A stretch of 64,000 bases of DNA from CBDCYS01 sp965224215 (GCA_965224215.1 CBDCYS010000058.1:101463-165462); one strand, 5' to 3'. Shown: positions 18,484-27,306, numbered from the stretch's first letter. Notes: generated by a model not told the origin, from the letters alone. Program-made: numbers and translations.

Positions 18484-18815
18484 ACTAGACAATACGAAAC
18501 CAGAACGCCTCAGGTTGCAGCGGGAGCGCAGGCGGAGCGAAACCAACTTCCATTCTCATGCGTGGACACGCTTAAGTCCGATCGGTCTTTTTTCCCTTGA
18601 GCAGTATTCGTCGGCACGGCGGAAACGGCGGGCGGGGGCCTGCTGCGCGGCGATTTCGGCTAAGGGCGTCTTCCAATTCAAGCTTGGCAAGAGACGACGC
18701 TGATACGATAAATTGAGGTTCGGGAACGATCCTGGATATTGATTCGTCTTTACACTATGTCGGGAAGACCCGATGTAGCCTTGGGCACAGCCCTACAATC
18801 GTCAGGAGTCATTGG

Positions 18816-19955
18816 ATGAAGAAGTTCGTTGCAGTTGCAGCCGCTATTACCGTCTTGGGAATCAGCGCGCTCGCTGAGCATCACGGCGCCAAGACTGTCA
18901 AAAACGTTGTCGTCTATCAAAAGGAGGGCCGTTTTGGCGGCTGGCCGGCCAACCATGGCATGTGGGTTTGGGGCAACGAGATCGTGGTGGGTTTTGAAGC
19001 GGGCCACTACAAGCAAAGCGAGAGAAGCCATGCGATCGATTACGATCGGCCCGCCGAGCACTTCCTCGCTCGCAGTCTTGACGGCGGCGAGAGTTGGAAG
19101 CTTGAAAAGCCAAAAAGTCTGCTGCCCCCGCCGGGAACCAAGATGGCCAACGTTCCGACCGAGAGCGGCGGGAAGCCGGCTGTGGATTGCCCCGGGGGAA
19201 TCGACTTCACGCATCCAGACTTCGCGATGACGATTCGCATGGCCAGTCATCAGAACGGGCCTTCGCGTTTCTACTACTCCTATGACCGCGGCAAGAGCTG
19301 GATGGGGTCCTTCAAATTCCCGGACTTCGGGGAGGCGGGACTCGCCGCGCGTACGGATTACCTGGTCAACGGCAAGCATGACCTGACGGCTTTCGTGACG
19401 GCCTCTAAGCCCAACGCGCGCGAAGGACGCCCGATTTGTGTGCGGACACGCGATGGCGGGAAGACCTGGAACCTCGTCGCTTACATTGGCCCCGAACCTC
19501 CAGGCAAAGACTACGCCATCATGCCGTCATCGGTGCGGTTGGCGGAAGACAGCATTCTGACCGTGTTCCGGCGCCGTCATTGGATCGAGGCTTATCGCTC
19601 CGACGATGGAGGCCGCTGGTGGACCTTCAAAAATATCCCCGTCCCGGATACCGGGCGCGGGAATCCACCGAGCCTGGTCAAGCTCAAGGACGGGCGTCTG
19701 GCCATCACCTACGGCTTCCGCGACGAGCCTTACGGCATCCGAGCCAAGCTGAGCAGCGACAACGGCGAGACTTGGAGCGACGACATCGTTCTGCGCGAAG
19801 ACGGCGGCAATTGGGACCTGGGCTATCCCCGCTCAGCGCAAAGGGCCGATGGGAAGATCGTGACGGTTTACTACTTCAACAACAACGCCAACGCCGAGCG
19901 CTATATCGGGGCGACGATCTGGGACCCGGGCGAGGGGCAGGGGCCGGCTAGATAG
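18816..19955 (+). CDS. Secreted sialidase-fold (BNR/Asp-box) protein
   Basis: 379 aa with signal peptide 1-20 (MKKFVAVAAAITVLGISALA). It has five Asp-box repeats of the SxDxGxxW type: SLDGGESW, YDRGKSW, TRDGGKTW, SDDGGRWW and SSDNGETW. This makes a six-bladed propeller as in exo-alpha-sialidases, though many such proteins act on other glycans or only bind. Its stop codon TAG (19953-19955) lies inside the 8-bp target duplication of the adjacent IS1595 element, so the insertion left the gene intact but replaced what followed it. Confidence 0.88.
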   Translation: MKKFVAVAAAITVLGISALAEHHGAKTVKNVVVYQKEGRFGGWPANHGMWVWGNEIVVGFEAGHYKQSERSHAIDYDRPAEHFLARSLDGGESWKLEKPKSLLPPPGTKMANVPTESGGKPAVDCPGGIDFTHPDFAMTIRMASHQNGPSRFYYSYDRGKSWMGSFKFPDFGEAGLAARTDYLVNGKHDLTAFVTASKPNAREGRPICVRTRDGGKTWNLVAYIGPEPPGKDYAIMPSSVRLAEDSILTVFRRRHWIEAYRSDDGGRWWTFKNIPVPDTGRGNPPSLVKLKDGRLAITYGFRDEPYGIRAKLSSDNGETWSDDIVLREDGGNWDLGYPRSAQRADGKIVTVYYFNNNANAERYIGATIWDPGEGQGPAR

Positions 19956-19957
19956 CT

Positions 19958-21006
19958 CCTGCTTATACGGTTGTTTCAGCAAGCCCCAAGATGTTGGGGT
20001 GGAGGTCATCGCGTCTTGTCCAGGTCACGCGCGCGGCGGATGTGGGCGTAAGGCGTAGGAGCGTGTTGAGTTCCGAGACCGAGGAGGGTTTGGAAGGCTG
20101 CCATTGGGGTCTTGCGGCGGTTGTGTCGAAACACGAACTCATCGAGGTAAACCTGAAGCTGAGCGCGGCTCACGCCGTGGTACGTTCCGGTCAGCCATTG
20201 CTGCAGGTTGCCAATGGCACGATCCGCTAGCGGCACCACCGACTTGGCGCCTTTCCGCAAGTCAGTCCGGTGAGGTTGCGGACGAGAGACGTGTTTGTAG
20301 CCGGCCTCTTCGAGGGCGGTAAAGGTCTTCAGACCGTCTGTGTAGATGGTCGAGCCGGGAACAACGTTCTGGGCAAGAAACCTGTCGATCGTCACCTTCT
20401 TGAAGTCTGGAATAACGGACATGCGAACGCGCCCGGAGCACTTCCCGCGTTTCTCAACAGCGACCATCACAAGGGCCGCACGGCGCCCCTTCAGTTGCCG
20501 GCTGCCTCGCAAACCTGCTTGCGGGCCGCCAATCCAGGTGTCATCGACCTCTACTTCTCCGTGCAAGGGCTCGCGAGCTGCGTTCACCATGGCCCGTCGC
20601 AGTTTGTGCAACATCATCCAGGCGGTTTCGTAGCGCGACAGGCCGAGCTGACGCTGCAGTAGCAGCGCCGACACACCTCGTTTATCAGTTGTCATCAGGT
20701 ACGCAGCCCAAAACCAAACCGTCAGCGGGGTCTTCGTATTGTGGAGCACCGTTCCTGACGTCAACGAGACCTGGTGTCGACACGCCGCGCACTGCCACCG
20801 TAGTTTCTGCTCGAGAATGTAGGCCTGCCGATGCCCACACTGAGGACAAAGGAACCCGTCGGGCCAACGACAAGCAGCCAGGTACTTCTGGCAAGCCTCC
20901 TCGGTCGCGAACTCCACCTGAAACTGACGCAGACTCTTCGGAAACGGCGGCCGGGCCACGCCCTACCCAACATCTTGGGCCTTGCTGAAACAACCGTATA
21001 AGCAGG
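19958..21006 (-). mobile_element. IS1595-family element A, copy 1
   Basis: 1049 bp. Terminal repeats start CCTGCTTATACGGTTGTTTC at both ends. The 8-bp duplication AGATAGCT flanks it at 19950-19957 and 21007-21014. It is nearly identical to copy 2 at 37065-38113, so transposition is recent. Between it and the IS1380 element (21015-21244) no gene is seen. Confidence 0.95.
20006..20959 (-). CDS. IS1595-family transposase (element A, copy 1)
   Basis: 317 aa. An N-terminal zinc ribbon (CPQCGHRQ with CAACRHQ, about 38-63) is followed by the ISXO2-like DDE/N domain: VEVDDTWIGG (first Asp), IYTDGLKTF (second Asp) and the C-terminal YLDEFVFRHNRRK, which carries the Asn/His end of the catalytic set. 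It differs from copy 2 by only a few residues (W or V in the VW.WAAY segment, C or R in KRGK.SG, V or I in QN.V). Confidence 0.95.
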   Translation of the reverse strand: MARPPFPKSLRQFQVEFATEEACQKYLAACRWPDGFLCPQCGHRQAYILEQKLRWQCAACRHQVSLTSGTVLHNTKTPLTVWFWAAYLMTTDKRGVSALLLQRQLGLSRYETAWMMLHKLRRAMVNAAREPLHGEVEVDDTWIGGPQAGLRGSRQLKGRRAALVMVAVEKRGKCSGRVRMSVIPDFKKVTIDRFLAQNVVPGSTIYTDGLKTFTALEEAGYKHVSRPQPHRTDLRKGAKSVVPLADRAIGNLQQWLTGTYHGVSRAQLQVYLDEFVFRHNRRKTPMAAFQTLLGLGTQHAPTPYAHIRRARDLDKTR

Positions 21007-21244
21007 AGATAGCTTTACCTAGGAGGTAACCAGAGTACACCGTCAATCGCTTGGCTTCCGACATTCCCCATTCGCGGAACTGACCGCAAGAGAGCGCAGG
21101 GGCGGGTTGAGCGGGTGGATCAACACTTGCCGACAAGTGCGGATCTAGCCGCACTTCGTGCACTTCGAGGGCGCTGAAGGAAGAGAGCCACGTCTGTCTA
21201 ACGGCGTCTGACGCCGTCCTGGCCACAGGACAAGATCTATTGGA

Positions 21245-23044
21245 CCTGAATTATGCACTGCCGGTGCACCTGGTGAGGGCTGAGCCGCCAGGAACCATTT
21301 GGGGACCCCCGAAAACATGGGGTAAAAAGGTAGGCTGGCAAAGATTTCAGCTTCGCCAGTCAACCCCAAGGAGGTCACCCAAATGGTTACCAAACGAAAA
21401 CAGCATAGCTCCCGAAGGCCCGTCAAACAAGGCCCCGGCGCGAGGGCCCCGCGGCCCAATAAAATCGGGGCTGCCACGCCCTATCACTTCCGTGGCAAGA
21501 ATCTGACTCCCTACGGCGGCTTGCTGCCCGTCGCCACCCTGCTCGAAAAACTCGGCTTCCAAGCGCTGCTGGAAGAAACCCTCACGACCAAACGGATCAC
21601 CCGAGCCATGAGCCCCTACCAGTTCGTGCTGGCCCTCGTGCTCGGCCTCTATGTCGGCTTTGCGCGGCTCAACCAACTCCGCTTCATCGCTCGCGACCCC
21701 ATCCTGACCGGCATCTTGCAAGTGACGCGTCTGCCGCCGCAGTCCACGCTGTGGCGCTTTCTGGCCTCGCTGCACCTCAACGTGGCGAAGCAGATCCTTT
21801 CCATTCAGCGCCAGCTGCGGGAACGAGTCTGGGCCGCGGCCCACGTGAAGTTGGAGACGGTGACGCTGGACACCGACACCACCGTGCATACCCTCTACGG
21901 CCGCCAGATGGGCGGGCGCAAGAGCTACAACCCCAAGAACAAGGGCAAGCGCAGCTACCAGCCGATACTGACCTTCCTGGCCGAGACGCGCGAATACCTG
22001 ATGGGCGGGTTGCGCAACGGCGACCGGCCCACGGGCCGACAGATCGCCGCCCACCTCGAAAGCGCTTTCCGGACTTTGCCGGGCGGCGTGAAGAAAATCC
22101 TGGCGCGGGCCGATTCCGGCTTTTATTGCTGGGAGGCGGTGGAGGCCTATGAAAAGGCGGCTTGTCAGTTCGTCATCGTGGCGCGCAAAACGCGGCGCCT
22201 GGTCGAGCGCTTGCAGCAAGCAGAATGGAAACCCTCCCCCCGCTCCGACGCGGACGCGGAATGCGAATTCCTCTACCAACCGCAAGGCTGGGCGCGGGCC
22301 TGCCGTTTCCTGGCGCTGCGTTACGAAAACGAGCCCAAGGCCGGCGCGGCCGAGCAATACCAGTTGTTCGCCACCAGCGCTTACACCTACCGCGTGTTTG
22401 TCACCAATCTGGCCGAGCCGATCGCGGCGGTGGTGTGGTTTTACAATCAGCGCGCCGGAGCCGAGAACCTGATCAAGGAGGCCAACAACGACGCCGGGCT
22501 GGCGGCCCATCCCTCGCGCCGCTTTGACATGAACCGCAATCACTTTCAGTTGGCCATGCTGGCCTACAATCTCAACTGCTGGCTGCTGCTGTTCAACCGC
22601 GAAGCCCAGGCCAGCGTGGAGACGCTGCGGCACACCACCCTGGCGACGGCGCGGCTGCGTTTTCTGTTCGTGGCGGCCAAGATCTGGCGGCACGCCGGCA
22701 GAACGGGTGTCAGCTACAGCGATCATTATCAGGAAAAGGGTCTGTTTGAACGGCTGATGCGACGGCTGCGGGCGATGGGGCCGCCGGGATCGAGCTTGGC
22801 GCCGGTGGTGGAGGGTGCGCTGAGCTGAGGGGCACTCCATGCATAAAATTTCATGCACTCGCCGCAACGTACTGGGAACACGCCGCTTGCCAGCCCGCTT
22901 TTGCCCTGCCGGGATCAGGAGGCGGCTCAAACGGGGAGGGAAACAGCAGAAAAGACGACTTGCGAAATCACTGAGTTGACACGAGTGCCGCTATCGCCAC
23001 AACTCCATCGACGATGGCTACGCCGAATCTGTGCATAATTCAGG
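21245..23044 (+). mobile_element. IS1380-family element
   Basis: 1800 bp with inverted ends CCTGAATTATGCAC (21245) and GTGCATAATTCAGG (to 23044). The 5-bp duplication TTGGA is at 21240-21244 and 23045-23049. It has one transposase gene, then a 216-bp non-coding 3' end. The terminal 14 bases are shared with the three 530-bp elements at 25451, 32823 and 48607. Confidence 0.93.
21383..22828 (+). CDS. IS1380-family transposase
   Basis: 481 aa with AGGAGG at 21370-21375 before ATG 21383. The DDE residues are in TLDTDTTVHTLYG (first Asp), ILARADSGFYCW (second Asp) and FYNQRAGAENLIKEA (Glu). The Gly-rich basic start (RKQHSSRRPVKQ) also survives as a truncated frame in the 530-bp elements. The gene looks intact and could mobilise those short elements in trans, though the first 170 bp differ noticeably from them by eye. 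Confidence 0.95.
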   Translation: MVTKRKQHSSRRPVKQGPGARAPRPNKIGAATPYHFRGKNLTPYGGLLPVATLLEKLGFQALLEETLTTKRITRAMSPYQFVLALVLGLYVGFARLNQLRFIARDPILTGILQVTRLPPQSTLWRFLASLHLNVAKQILSIQRQLRERVWAAAHVKLETVTLDTDTTVHTLYGRQMGGRKSYNPKNKGKRSYQPILTFLAETREYLMGGLRNGDRPTGRQIAAHLESAFRTLPGGVKKILARADSGFYCWEAVEAYEKAACQFVIVARKTRRLVERLQQAEWKPSPRSDADAECEFLYQPQGWARACRFLALRYENEPKAGAAEQYQLFATSAYTYRVFVTNLAEPIAAVVWFYNQRAGAENLIKEANNDAGLAAHPSRRFDMNRNHFQLAMLAYNLNCWLLLFNREAQASVETLRHTTLATARLRFLFVAAKIWRHAGRTGVSYSDHYQEKGLFERLMRRLRAMGPPGSSLAPVVEGALS

Positions 23045-23059
23045 TTGGATATACCTGAA

Positions 23060-23582
23060 GATGGGTATCCGGTTGACTCAGGTAGCCCCAATATCTTGTG
23101 GTTTGGGGATTTTCTTGGGTTCTGTAACCGGGTGAACAATCATCTTGTAAGTCGCGGGATCCACGGCTACCGCCTGCTGGACGAGCCGATAGAAGAGTTT
23201 GCCTTGGCTTTTGGATTTGCGGCGGTTGAAACGGAAGGTGAACTCGTCCAGGTAGTAGTCCAGATGTTTGTGGCTCACGGCGCCCTGATGGGTGCCCAGC
23301 AGCCAGCGCTTGAGCAGTGACATCACGCGGTGGACGCGGGGCATCAATTCCGACGCGGACTGCTCCTGCCTGCTGACAACTGTGACCTGATGGACGTAGC
23401 CTTCCTTTTTCAACCCGGAGTAACCGGGCCAGCCGTCGGTATGCACCACGCTGCCCGGCTCGATGCACTCCTCCACGAAAGGCAACAGGCTCTCGCCCGA
23501 GGCATCCTCGATTCTCTTCATGCGAATCCGGCCGATACCCCGCCCATCCTCTTGAGCGGCTACTGCGATCAATGCTTTGTTT
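23060..23582 (-). mobile_element. IS1595-family element B, truncated copy
   Basis: One end (GATGGGTATCCGGTTGACTC at 23060) and the 3' part of the transposase match the full copy at 35327-36357 almost base for base. The match stops abruptly after 23582, where the terminal repeat of the next transposon begins. The other half of this IS is not found on the far side (26019 onward). Confidence 0.88.
23078..23582 (-). pseudogene. IS1595-family transposase B, 5' end missing
   Basis: The C-terminal 164 or so residues remain (ALIAVAAQEDGRGIGRIRMK, VVHTDGWPGYSGL, YYLDEFTFRFNRRKSKS). The zinc ribbon and the first catalytic Asp are gone, cut off at 23582 by the neighbouring transposon. It cannot be active. 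Confidence 0.9.
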
Positions 23583-23632
23583 CGTAATTATCTACTTGAC
23601 GCAAGGGTGGGTGCCGTGGTAGCCTCGCTTTT

Positions 23633-24433
23633 ATGCTATCGCCATCCGCTAGGCAGAAAATTGCCAATGAGGCTATCAACTTTATACTTCAGGCTTTCTA
23701 CGCTGGCGTGGTGTACTCCGTGTTAGCAGCAGGTGGAACAATATACGCTTGGATTACCGGAGCGGATCAGCAATGGGTTTTTTTGGGCCTAGGTGCGCTC
23801 GGAACCCTGTTTCTTGTCTTGGTGACCACTGGTGTCGTCGTTTGGCAACGCTCCAAATCAAAGCCGCTACAGACGGTTGGTCGTAAGGGATATTTGGATT
23901 TCAGAAAGGACGCGGAGGCTGCAATTCACCAACTACAAGTGGACATCCCCAAGATTACGGCAATAAATCAGCGGATGGGCGAGATCGCGTCGAATGCTTC
24001 AAAACGTCCAGATACATCCTCGCACCGCGCGATCCACGCAGGAGTCGTAAAGGTATCAAAAAAGATCAATCGGCAGGCGAGCATTATGAGGATTCGCTCG
24101 GGTCCCGTAAAGCGCAACGTTGACCTACTCATCGAAAGCATAACCGGATGGTCTGATTGGGTCCGGAAGCGGCAGGGACCAGATGAAATTCAGTCGCTTC
24201 TCCCACTGATCCGATCTATTGGGGCTCCGCTTCAACAGACTATTTCTAGTCTAGAATCGTTTCAGGCGAGTCTACAGGTGCACATTCGAGAGATGAGTCA
24301 GGAGATGGATTTGGCTGGAGGGGCATTTCACAGTGAAATGGACGCGGTTCTCAAGCGGATAAAGCAGCTCCGTGCGTGCTGTCATCAGCAGATTTCCCTA
24401 TTAGATCCTTATACTTCAGGGAGTCCGAGTTAA
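23633..24433 (+). CDS. Two-helix membrane protein carried inside transposon C, unknown function
   Basis: 266 aa. There are two transmembrane helices near 20-41 (AFYAGVVYSVLAAGGTIYAW) and 48-70 (VFLGLGALGTLFLVLVTTGVVV), followed by a long soluble, helix-rich domain with coiled-coil character (DAEAAIHQLQVDIPKITAIN; EIQSLLPLIRSIGAPLQQT; ASLQVHIREMSQEMD). I recognise no family. It begins 27 bp inside the left terminal repeat and its 3' end overlaps the convergent transposase gene by 83 bp. Its base composition looks less GC-rich than the neighbouring host genes. Position argues for passenger cargo. Confidence 0.7.
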   Translation: MLSPSARQKIANEAINFILQAFYAGVVYSVLAAGGTIYAWITGADQQWVFLGLGALGTLFLVLVTTGVVVWQRSKSKPLQTVGRKGYLDFRKDAEAAIHQLQVDIPKITAINQRMGEIASNASKRPDTSSHRAIHAGVVKVSKKINRQASIMRIRSGPVKRNVDLLIESITGWSDWVRKRQGPDEIQSLLPLIRSIGAPLQQTISSLESFQASLQVHIREMSQEMDLAGGAFHSEMDAVLKRIKQLRACCHQQISLLDPYTSGSPS

Positions 24434-25286
24434 TGAGCCGCAGCAGGGTGTCCCGAAACAAATACGGATTGTTCCGATTGTCGAACCGAAACTCGAACTC
24501 ATCAAGGTAGGCAGGAAGATGCTTCACGCTGACTTTATGATAGGCACCGACAACAGACCGCTTGAAGAGCGAGAACGCGCCCTCGATCGAGTTCGTGTGG
24601 ACATCGCCGCGAACCCACTCGTCAGCGGAATGGTTTACGCTCTCGTGCTTGGTTTTCTCATCGCCAATGCCTTTGTAGGCTTCGTAGTCGTCGGTATAGA
24701 TGTTCTCGGCATCCGGGGCGTGCTCCTCAATGAATCCGTGAAGCGTTTCGCGATTGCGCCGCTTGCCGACCGTCAGCCGGATATTGCCATCGCGTTCGAT
24801 AGCCCCGAGAACCATCGTTTTGTTCCCCGTGTATCCCCGGCCCATGCCCTTGGCCTTACCGCCGACCCAGGTCTCATCGACTTCGACGGTGCCTTCAAGG
24901 GGCTCGGTGTCGGCGTCCTTCATGGCGGCTCGGATACGATGGCAGAGATACCAAGCGGTCTTGTAGGCTACTTTCAGGGTGCGCTTGAGTTGGTTGGCCG
25001 AAATCCCTTTGCGGGATTCGCACATCAGGTAGATGGCCGCGAACCACTTGGGAAGCGGCAAGTGAGAATCATGGAAGATTGTCCCGGCGGTAACGGAGAA
25101 CTGGTACCGGCATGAGTCGCAATCGAACTGTCCGCGCTTGTGGATTCGAGAGATCTTCTCGTTTTCGCATCGTGGGCACTGTATACCCTTGGGCCAGCGT
25201 AAGCCCTCAAGGTAGGAGCGGCATTTCTCTTCAGAGTGGAACCGGTCCATTAGCGTCATCAAATCGATATTTGCGGTGGAAGCCAT
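24351..25286 (-). CDS. IS1595-family transposase (transposon C)
   Basis: 311 aa of a subgroup distinct from A and B: zinc ribbon CPRCENEKISRIHKRGQFDC with CDSCRYQ, then VEVDETWVGGKAKGMGRGY (first Asp), IYTDDYEAYKGI (second Asp), VHTNSIEGAFSLFKR and the C-terminal YLDEFEFRFDNRNN. All parts are present, so it looks functional. A short divergent frame begins 4 bp upstream of its start codon, as seen in some IS1595 groups. Confidence 0.95.
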   Translation of the reverse strand: MASTANIDLMTLMDRFHSEEKCRSYLEGLRWPKGIQCPRCENEKISRIHKRGQFDCDSCRYQFSVTAGTIFHDSHLPLPKWFAAIYLMCESRKGISANQLKRTLKVAYKTAWYLCHRIRAAMKDADTEPLEGTVEVDETWVGGKAKGMGRGYTGNKTMVLGAIERDGNIRLTVGKRRNRETLHGFIEEHAPDAENIYTDDYEAYKGIGDEKTKHESVNHSADEWVRGDVHTNSIEGAFSLFKRSVVGAYHKVSVKHLPAYLDEFEFRFDNRNNPYLFRDTLLRLINSDSLKYKDLIGKSADDSTHGAALSA

Positions 25287-25290
25287 AGCT

Positions 25291-25443
25291 ATGACCAGAA
25301 AGAAACCAGAGAAGGATCTAACGACCGACGAAGCGATGCGGAGGATCTTCCCGAAGAAGGTACGCGAAGAACTTCACCGAGTAGCGCACGAGAAGGACGA
25401 CAAAGAACTGAAAGGAAAGAAGACAACCCGATCACAAGAATAG
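25291..25443 (+). CDS. Small basic protein encoded divergently to transposase C
   Basis: 50 codons, MTRKKPEKDLTTDEAMRRIF, then PKKVREELHRVAHEKDDKEL and a lysine-rich end. The charged, helical composition and the pattern D-E-A-M-R-R-I-F-P-K resemble short proteins found next to IS1595 transposases (recollection, not searched). The start lies only 4 bp from the transposase start, so both promoters must overlap. The 530-bp element is inserted 7 bp after its stop. Confidence 0.55.
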   Translation: MTRKKPEKDLTTDEAMRRIFPKKVREELHRVAHEKDDKELKGKKTTRSQE

Positions 25444-25450
25444 TGTACTA

Positions 25451-25980
25451 CCTGAATTATGCACAGATTCACTTTGCGAGTGTGGCTGCGTTCGTAGCGG
25501 GTTGGCGGTCGTCGTGAGGTGGTAGCTCGGCAACTGGTCTTTTGGCTTCTCCGTGTCCGGTTTCCCTTCCCGCCCAGAATCCGCGTCGTCAAAACCTCGC
25601 TCGGAAGTGACGTGTTTCCAGTGCGTTACGGCTAGTGCATAAAATTTTATGCATAGCGCATAGCCAGGCTCTCAGATCAGCGCCCTCCCGACCCCCGGCA
25701 GCAAGCCGCCGTAGGGAGTCGGCTTCCTGCCGCGGAAGTTGTAAGGCGTCGAAGCCCCGATTTTATTGGGCCGCGAGGCCGTCACGGCTGGGCCTTGTTG
25801 GACGGGCCTTTGGGAGCTATGCTGTTTTCGTCTGGTAACCATGTGGGTGACTTCCTTGGGGTTGGCTGGCGAAGCTGGAATCTTTGCCAGCCGACCTTTT
25901 TACCCCATGTTTTAGGGGGTCCCCAATGGTCCCTTGCGGCTCAGCCCTCCTCAGGTCCACGCCGCAGTGCATAATTCAGG
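25451..25980. mobile_element. 530-bp non-autonomous IS1380-type element, copy 1
   Basis: Ends CCTGAATTATGCAC and GTGCATAATTCAGG; duplication TACTA at 25446-25450 and 25981-25985. The right part, read in reverse, is related to the first 250 bp or so of the IS1380 element, including the first 50 or so codons of its transposase (MVTRRKQHSS), then breaks off. It is inserted inside transposon C. Confidence 0.93.
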
Positions 25981-26203
25981 TACTATGGTTATGACCTTGT
26001 GTCAAGTAGATAATTACGGATCAATCGGTGGAGTGAGTTTGAACTACAGCTTTTGAGCCGCAAGCTGTTGAGCTTCAGCGTTTGAGCTGCGGCGGTCGAT
26101 TGGTCTGCCAGCTTTAGGGTTTCCGTGGAGCGATTGTATTCTTCTTGGGTTTCGGAGTAGCAACGAAAGCGTTTTCTTAATCTTCGGGCCTTCACACTCC
26201 CGA

Positions 26204-26240
26204 TGGGAGCAGGCATCCCCCCTTGCCTGCTCCCATTTTT
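26204..26240 (+). terminator. Rho-independent terminator-like hairpin
   Basis: An 11-bp perfect stem TGGGAGCAGGC with GCCTGCTCCCA around a 10-nt loop is followed by TTTTT (26236-26240). The T-tract is on the plus strand, so it would stop rightward transcription leaving transposon C and shield the minus-strand toxin-antitoxin genes; on the minus strand no T-tract follows. Confidence 0.6.
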
Positions 26241-26244
26241 CTTT

Positions 26245-26304
26245 CTCACCGCAGATTTCGCTGACATCCCTCCAAACAAGAGGGTGGAGTGTGTGGTGGG
26301 ACAT
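26245..26304 (-). pseudogene. Remnant of a ParE/RelE-type toxin start
   Basis: Directly overlapping the antitoxin 3' end, a frame from ATG 26304 begins SHHTLHPLVWRDVSEI, like the opening of ParE/RelE-type toxins, then continues into unrelated sequence. The toxin body is lost, so the antitoxin upstream is probably an orphan. Confidence 0.4.
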
Positions 26305-26551
26305 CAGGCCTGAGGAGCCAGGTCTGATGATGCTCTTGCAAGCGGCGGCGGGCTTCTTCCGGGTCCATGGGGGCTACTTTGCCACCCCTGATGGCCGCGT
26401 GTCGCCGATCGAGTTCGGCAGCAACGCTTTTTTCGTAGGATTCGAGCAGATCCAAAGCTTCAGTCACGAGGTCATCGGCTGAACTGTAGTCACCAGAGGC
26501 TATTTGCCTTTCAATACGTTCCTCTGTTTCCGGCTTGAGCTGCAACGCCAT
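26246..26551 (-). CDS. ParD-like type II antitoxin, probably orphan
   Basis: 101 aa as read. The ribbon-helix-helix N-terminus (ALQLKPETEERIERQIASGDY, SSADDLVTEALDLLE) is the ParD/CC2985 type, followed by the toxin-binding helix (EEARRRLQEHHQ). The last 25 residues lack family character; the ancestral stop was probably near the overlapping toxin start at 26304. The downstream toxin gene is reduced to a stub. Confidence 0.75.
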   Translation of the reverse strand: MALQLKPETEERIERQIASGDYSSADDLVTEALDLLESYEKSVAAELDRRHAAIRGGKVAPMDPEEARRRLQEHHQTWLLRPDVPPHTPPSCLEGCQRNLR

Positions 26552-26658
26552 GTCCTTACGCTAGGGCAATTGCACGAAACGGGTCAACCCAAGAATTTGC
26601 GTTTGGAGCCCTGACAGCTTCTGACTGCTCGCACCATGGAAGAGACCCGGGCCGCCGC

Positions 26659-26997
26659 TCAGTCGGCAACCGCCCGCAAGGTATTTCGGTAGTGGGCCCT
26701 CTCTGTATCAACAATAGGACCCGGCAGTGTCTGGATCCGAACTGAGGCGTTGTAGAGATCCACCGCCTTCTGCGCGTTGAGCCAGAATTCCGGGGTGGTT
26801 TGGAAGGTGGCCGCGAGCTTGAGCGCCATCTCAGCGCTCACCGAAGTGCGGCTGTTCACGATTCGATTGATTACCTTGACGTCGCAACCCACGTGATCGG
26901 CAAGCCGCTTCTGCGTCATTCCAAGCGGCCGCAGGAACTCTTCTTGCAGTATTTCGCCTGGTTGCGTGGGTGGCCGCCGCTGTCTCATCGATCCCAT
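26659..26997 (-). CDS. higA: HigA-family antitoxin (XRE helix-turn-helix)
   Basis: 112 aa. The HigA signature PPTQPGEILQEEFLRPLGMT, followed by the HTH (QKRLADHVGCDVKVINRIV and SVSAEMALKLAATFQTTPEFWLNAQ), places it in the VapI/HigA group. It binds the toxin and represses the operon. It follows the higB-like gene by 9 bp on the same strand. A symmetric element at 27307-27325 is a plausible operator. Confidence 0.93.
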   Translation of the reverse strand: MGSMRQRRPPTQPGEILQEEFLRPLGMTQKRLADHVGCDVKVINRIVNSRTSVSAEMALKLAATFQTTPEFWLNAQKAVDLYNASVRIQTLPGPIVDTERAHYRNTLRAVAD

Positions 26998-27006
26998 GGT
27001 GGTTGC

Positions 27007-27291
27007 TCAGTGATAGTCGCGAATATCCACGTCCGCGGGACCAGAGCCGGACCAGCGAAAGATGATTCGCCATTGGTCGTTGATGCGGATGCTGTGGAAC
27101 CCAGCGAGGTTTCCCTTTAGCGCCTCCAATCGGTTGCCAGGAGGCGCGGCCAGATCGGAAAGAGCTTGCGCATAGTCGAGCATATCCAGCTTCCGCATGG
27201 CGATGCGTGCGAGGCCGGTCCATCCCTCCGTCCTGGGGAGCCGGCCTTCGAGAAAGAATCGTTCGACCTTACGTCAGGCGAAACTCTGGAC
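27007..27291 (-). pseudogene. higB: HigB-type toxin with an N-terminal nonsense codon
   Basis: The reading frame gives VERFFLEGRLPRTEGWTGLA, MRKLDMLDYAQALSDLAAPP, GNRLEALKGNLAGFHSIRIN and DQWRIIFRWSG, ending in DIRDYH, a near-complete RelE-fold HigB mRNA interferase. Upstream in the same frame is VQSFA then TGA (27274-27276), with no standard start at the expected place. The first usable ATG is 27198, giving 63 aa and removing the first helix. The toxin is probably inactive, or the base at 27274 is wrong. Confidence 0.75.
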
Positions 27292-27306
27292 TCCACTTGG
27301 CGTGAT

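Larger units (their letters stand above)
23583..26018. mobile_element. IS1595-type transposon C with passenger gene, interrupted by a 530-bp element
   Basis: Inverted ends CGTAATTATCTACTTGAC at 23583 and its complement ending at 26018 match at 23 of 24 positions. Between them lie a membrane-protein gene (23633-24433), an IS1595 transposase (24351-25286) and a 50-codon frame (25291-25443), plus the inserted 530-bp element (25451-25980). Without that insertion the unit is about 1.9 kb. No 8-bp duplication is seen: flanks are CTTTGTTT and GATCAATC, so one side was rearranged after insertion. Confidence 0.7.

Noticed and set aside
21347..22930. 527-codon minus-strand frame opposite the IS1380 transposase
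   Set aside because: Antisense shadow of a GC-rich gene; the sense frame has clear DDE motifs.
27274..27276. In-frame TGA in higB as a third selenocysteine codon
   Set aside because: The position is not catalytic in HigB, no hairpin like the other two was found, and a proper start codon is missing too.
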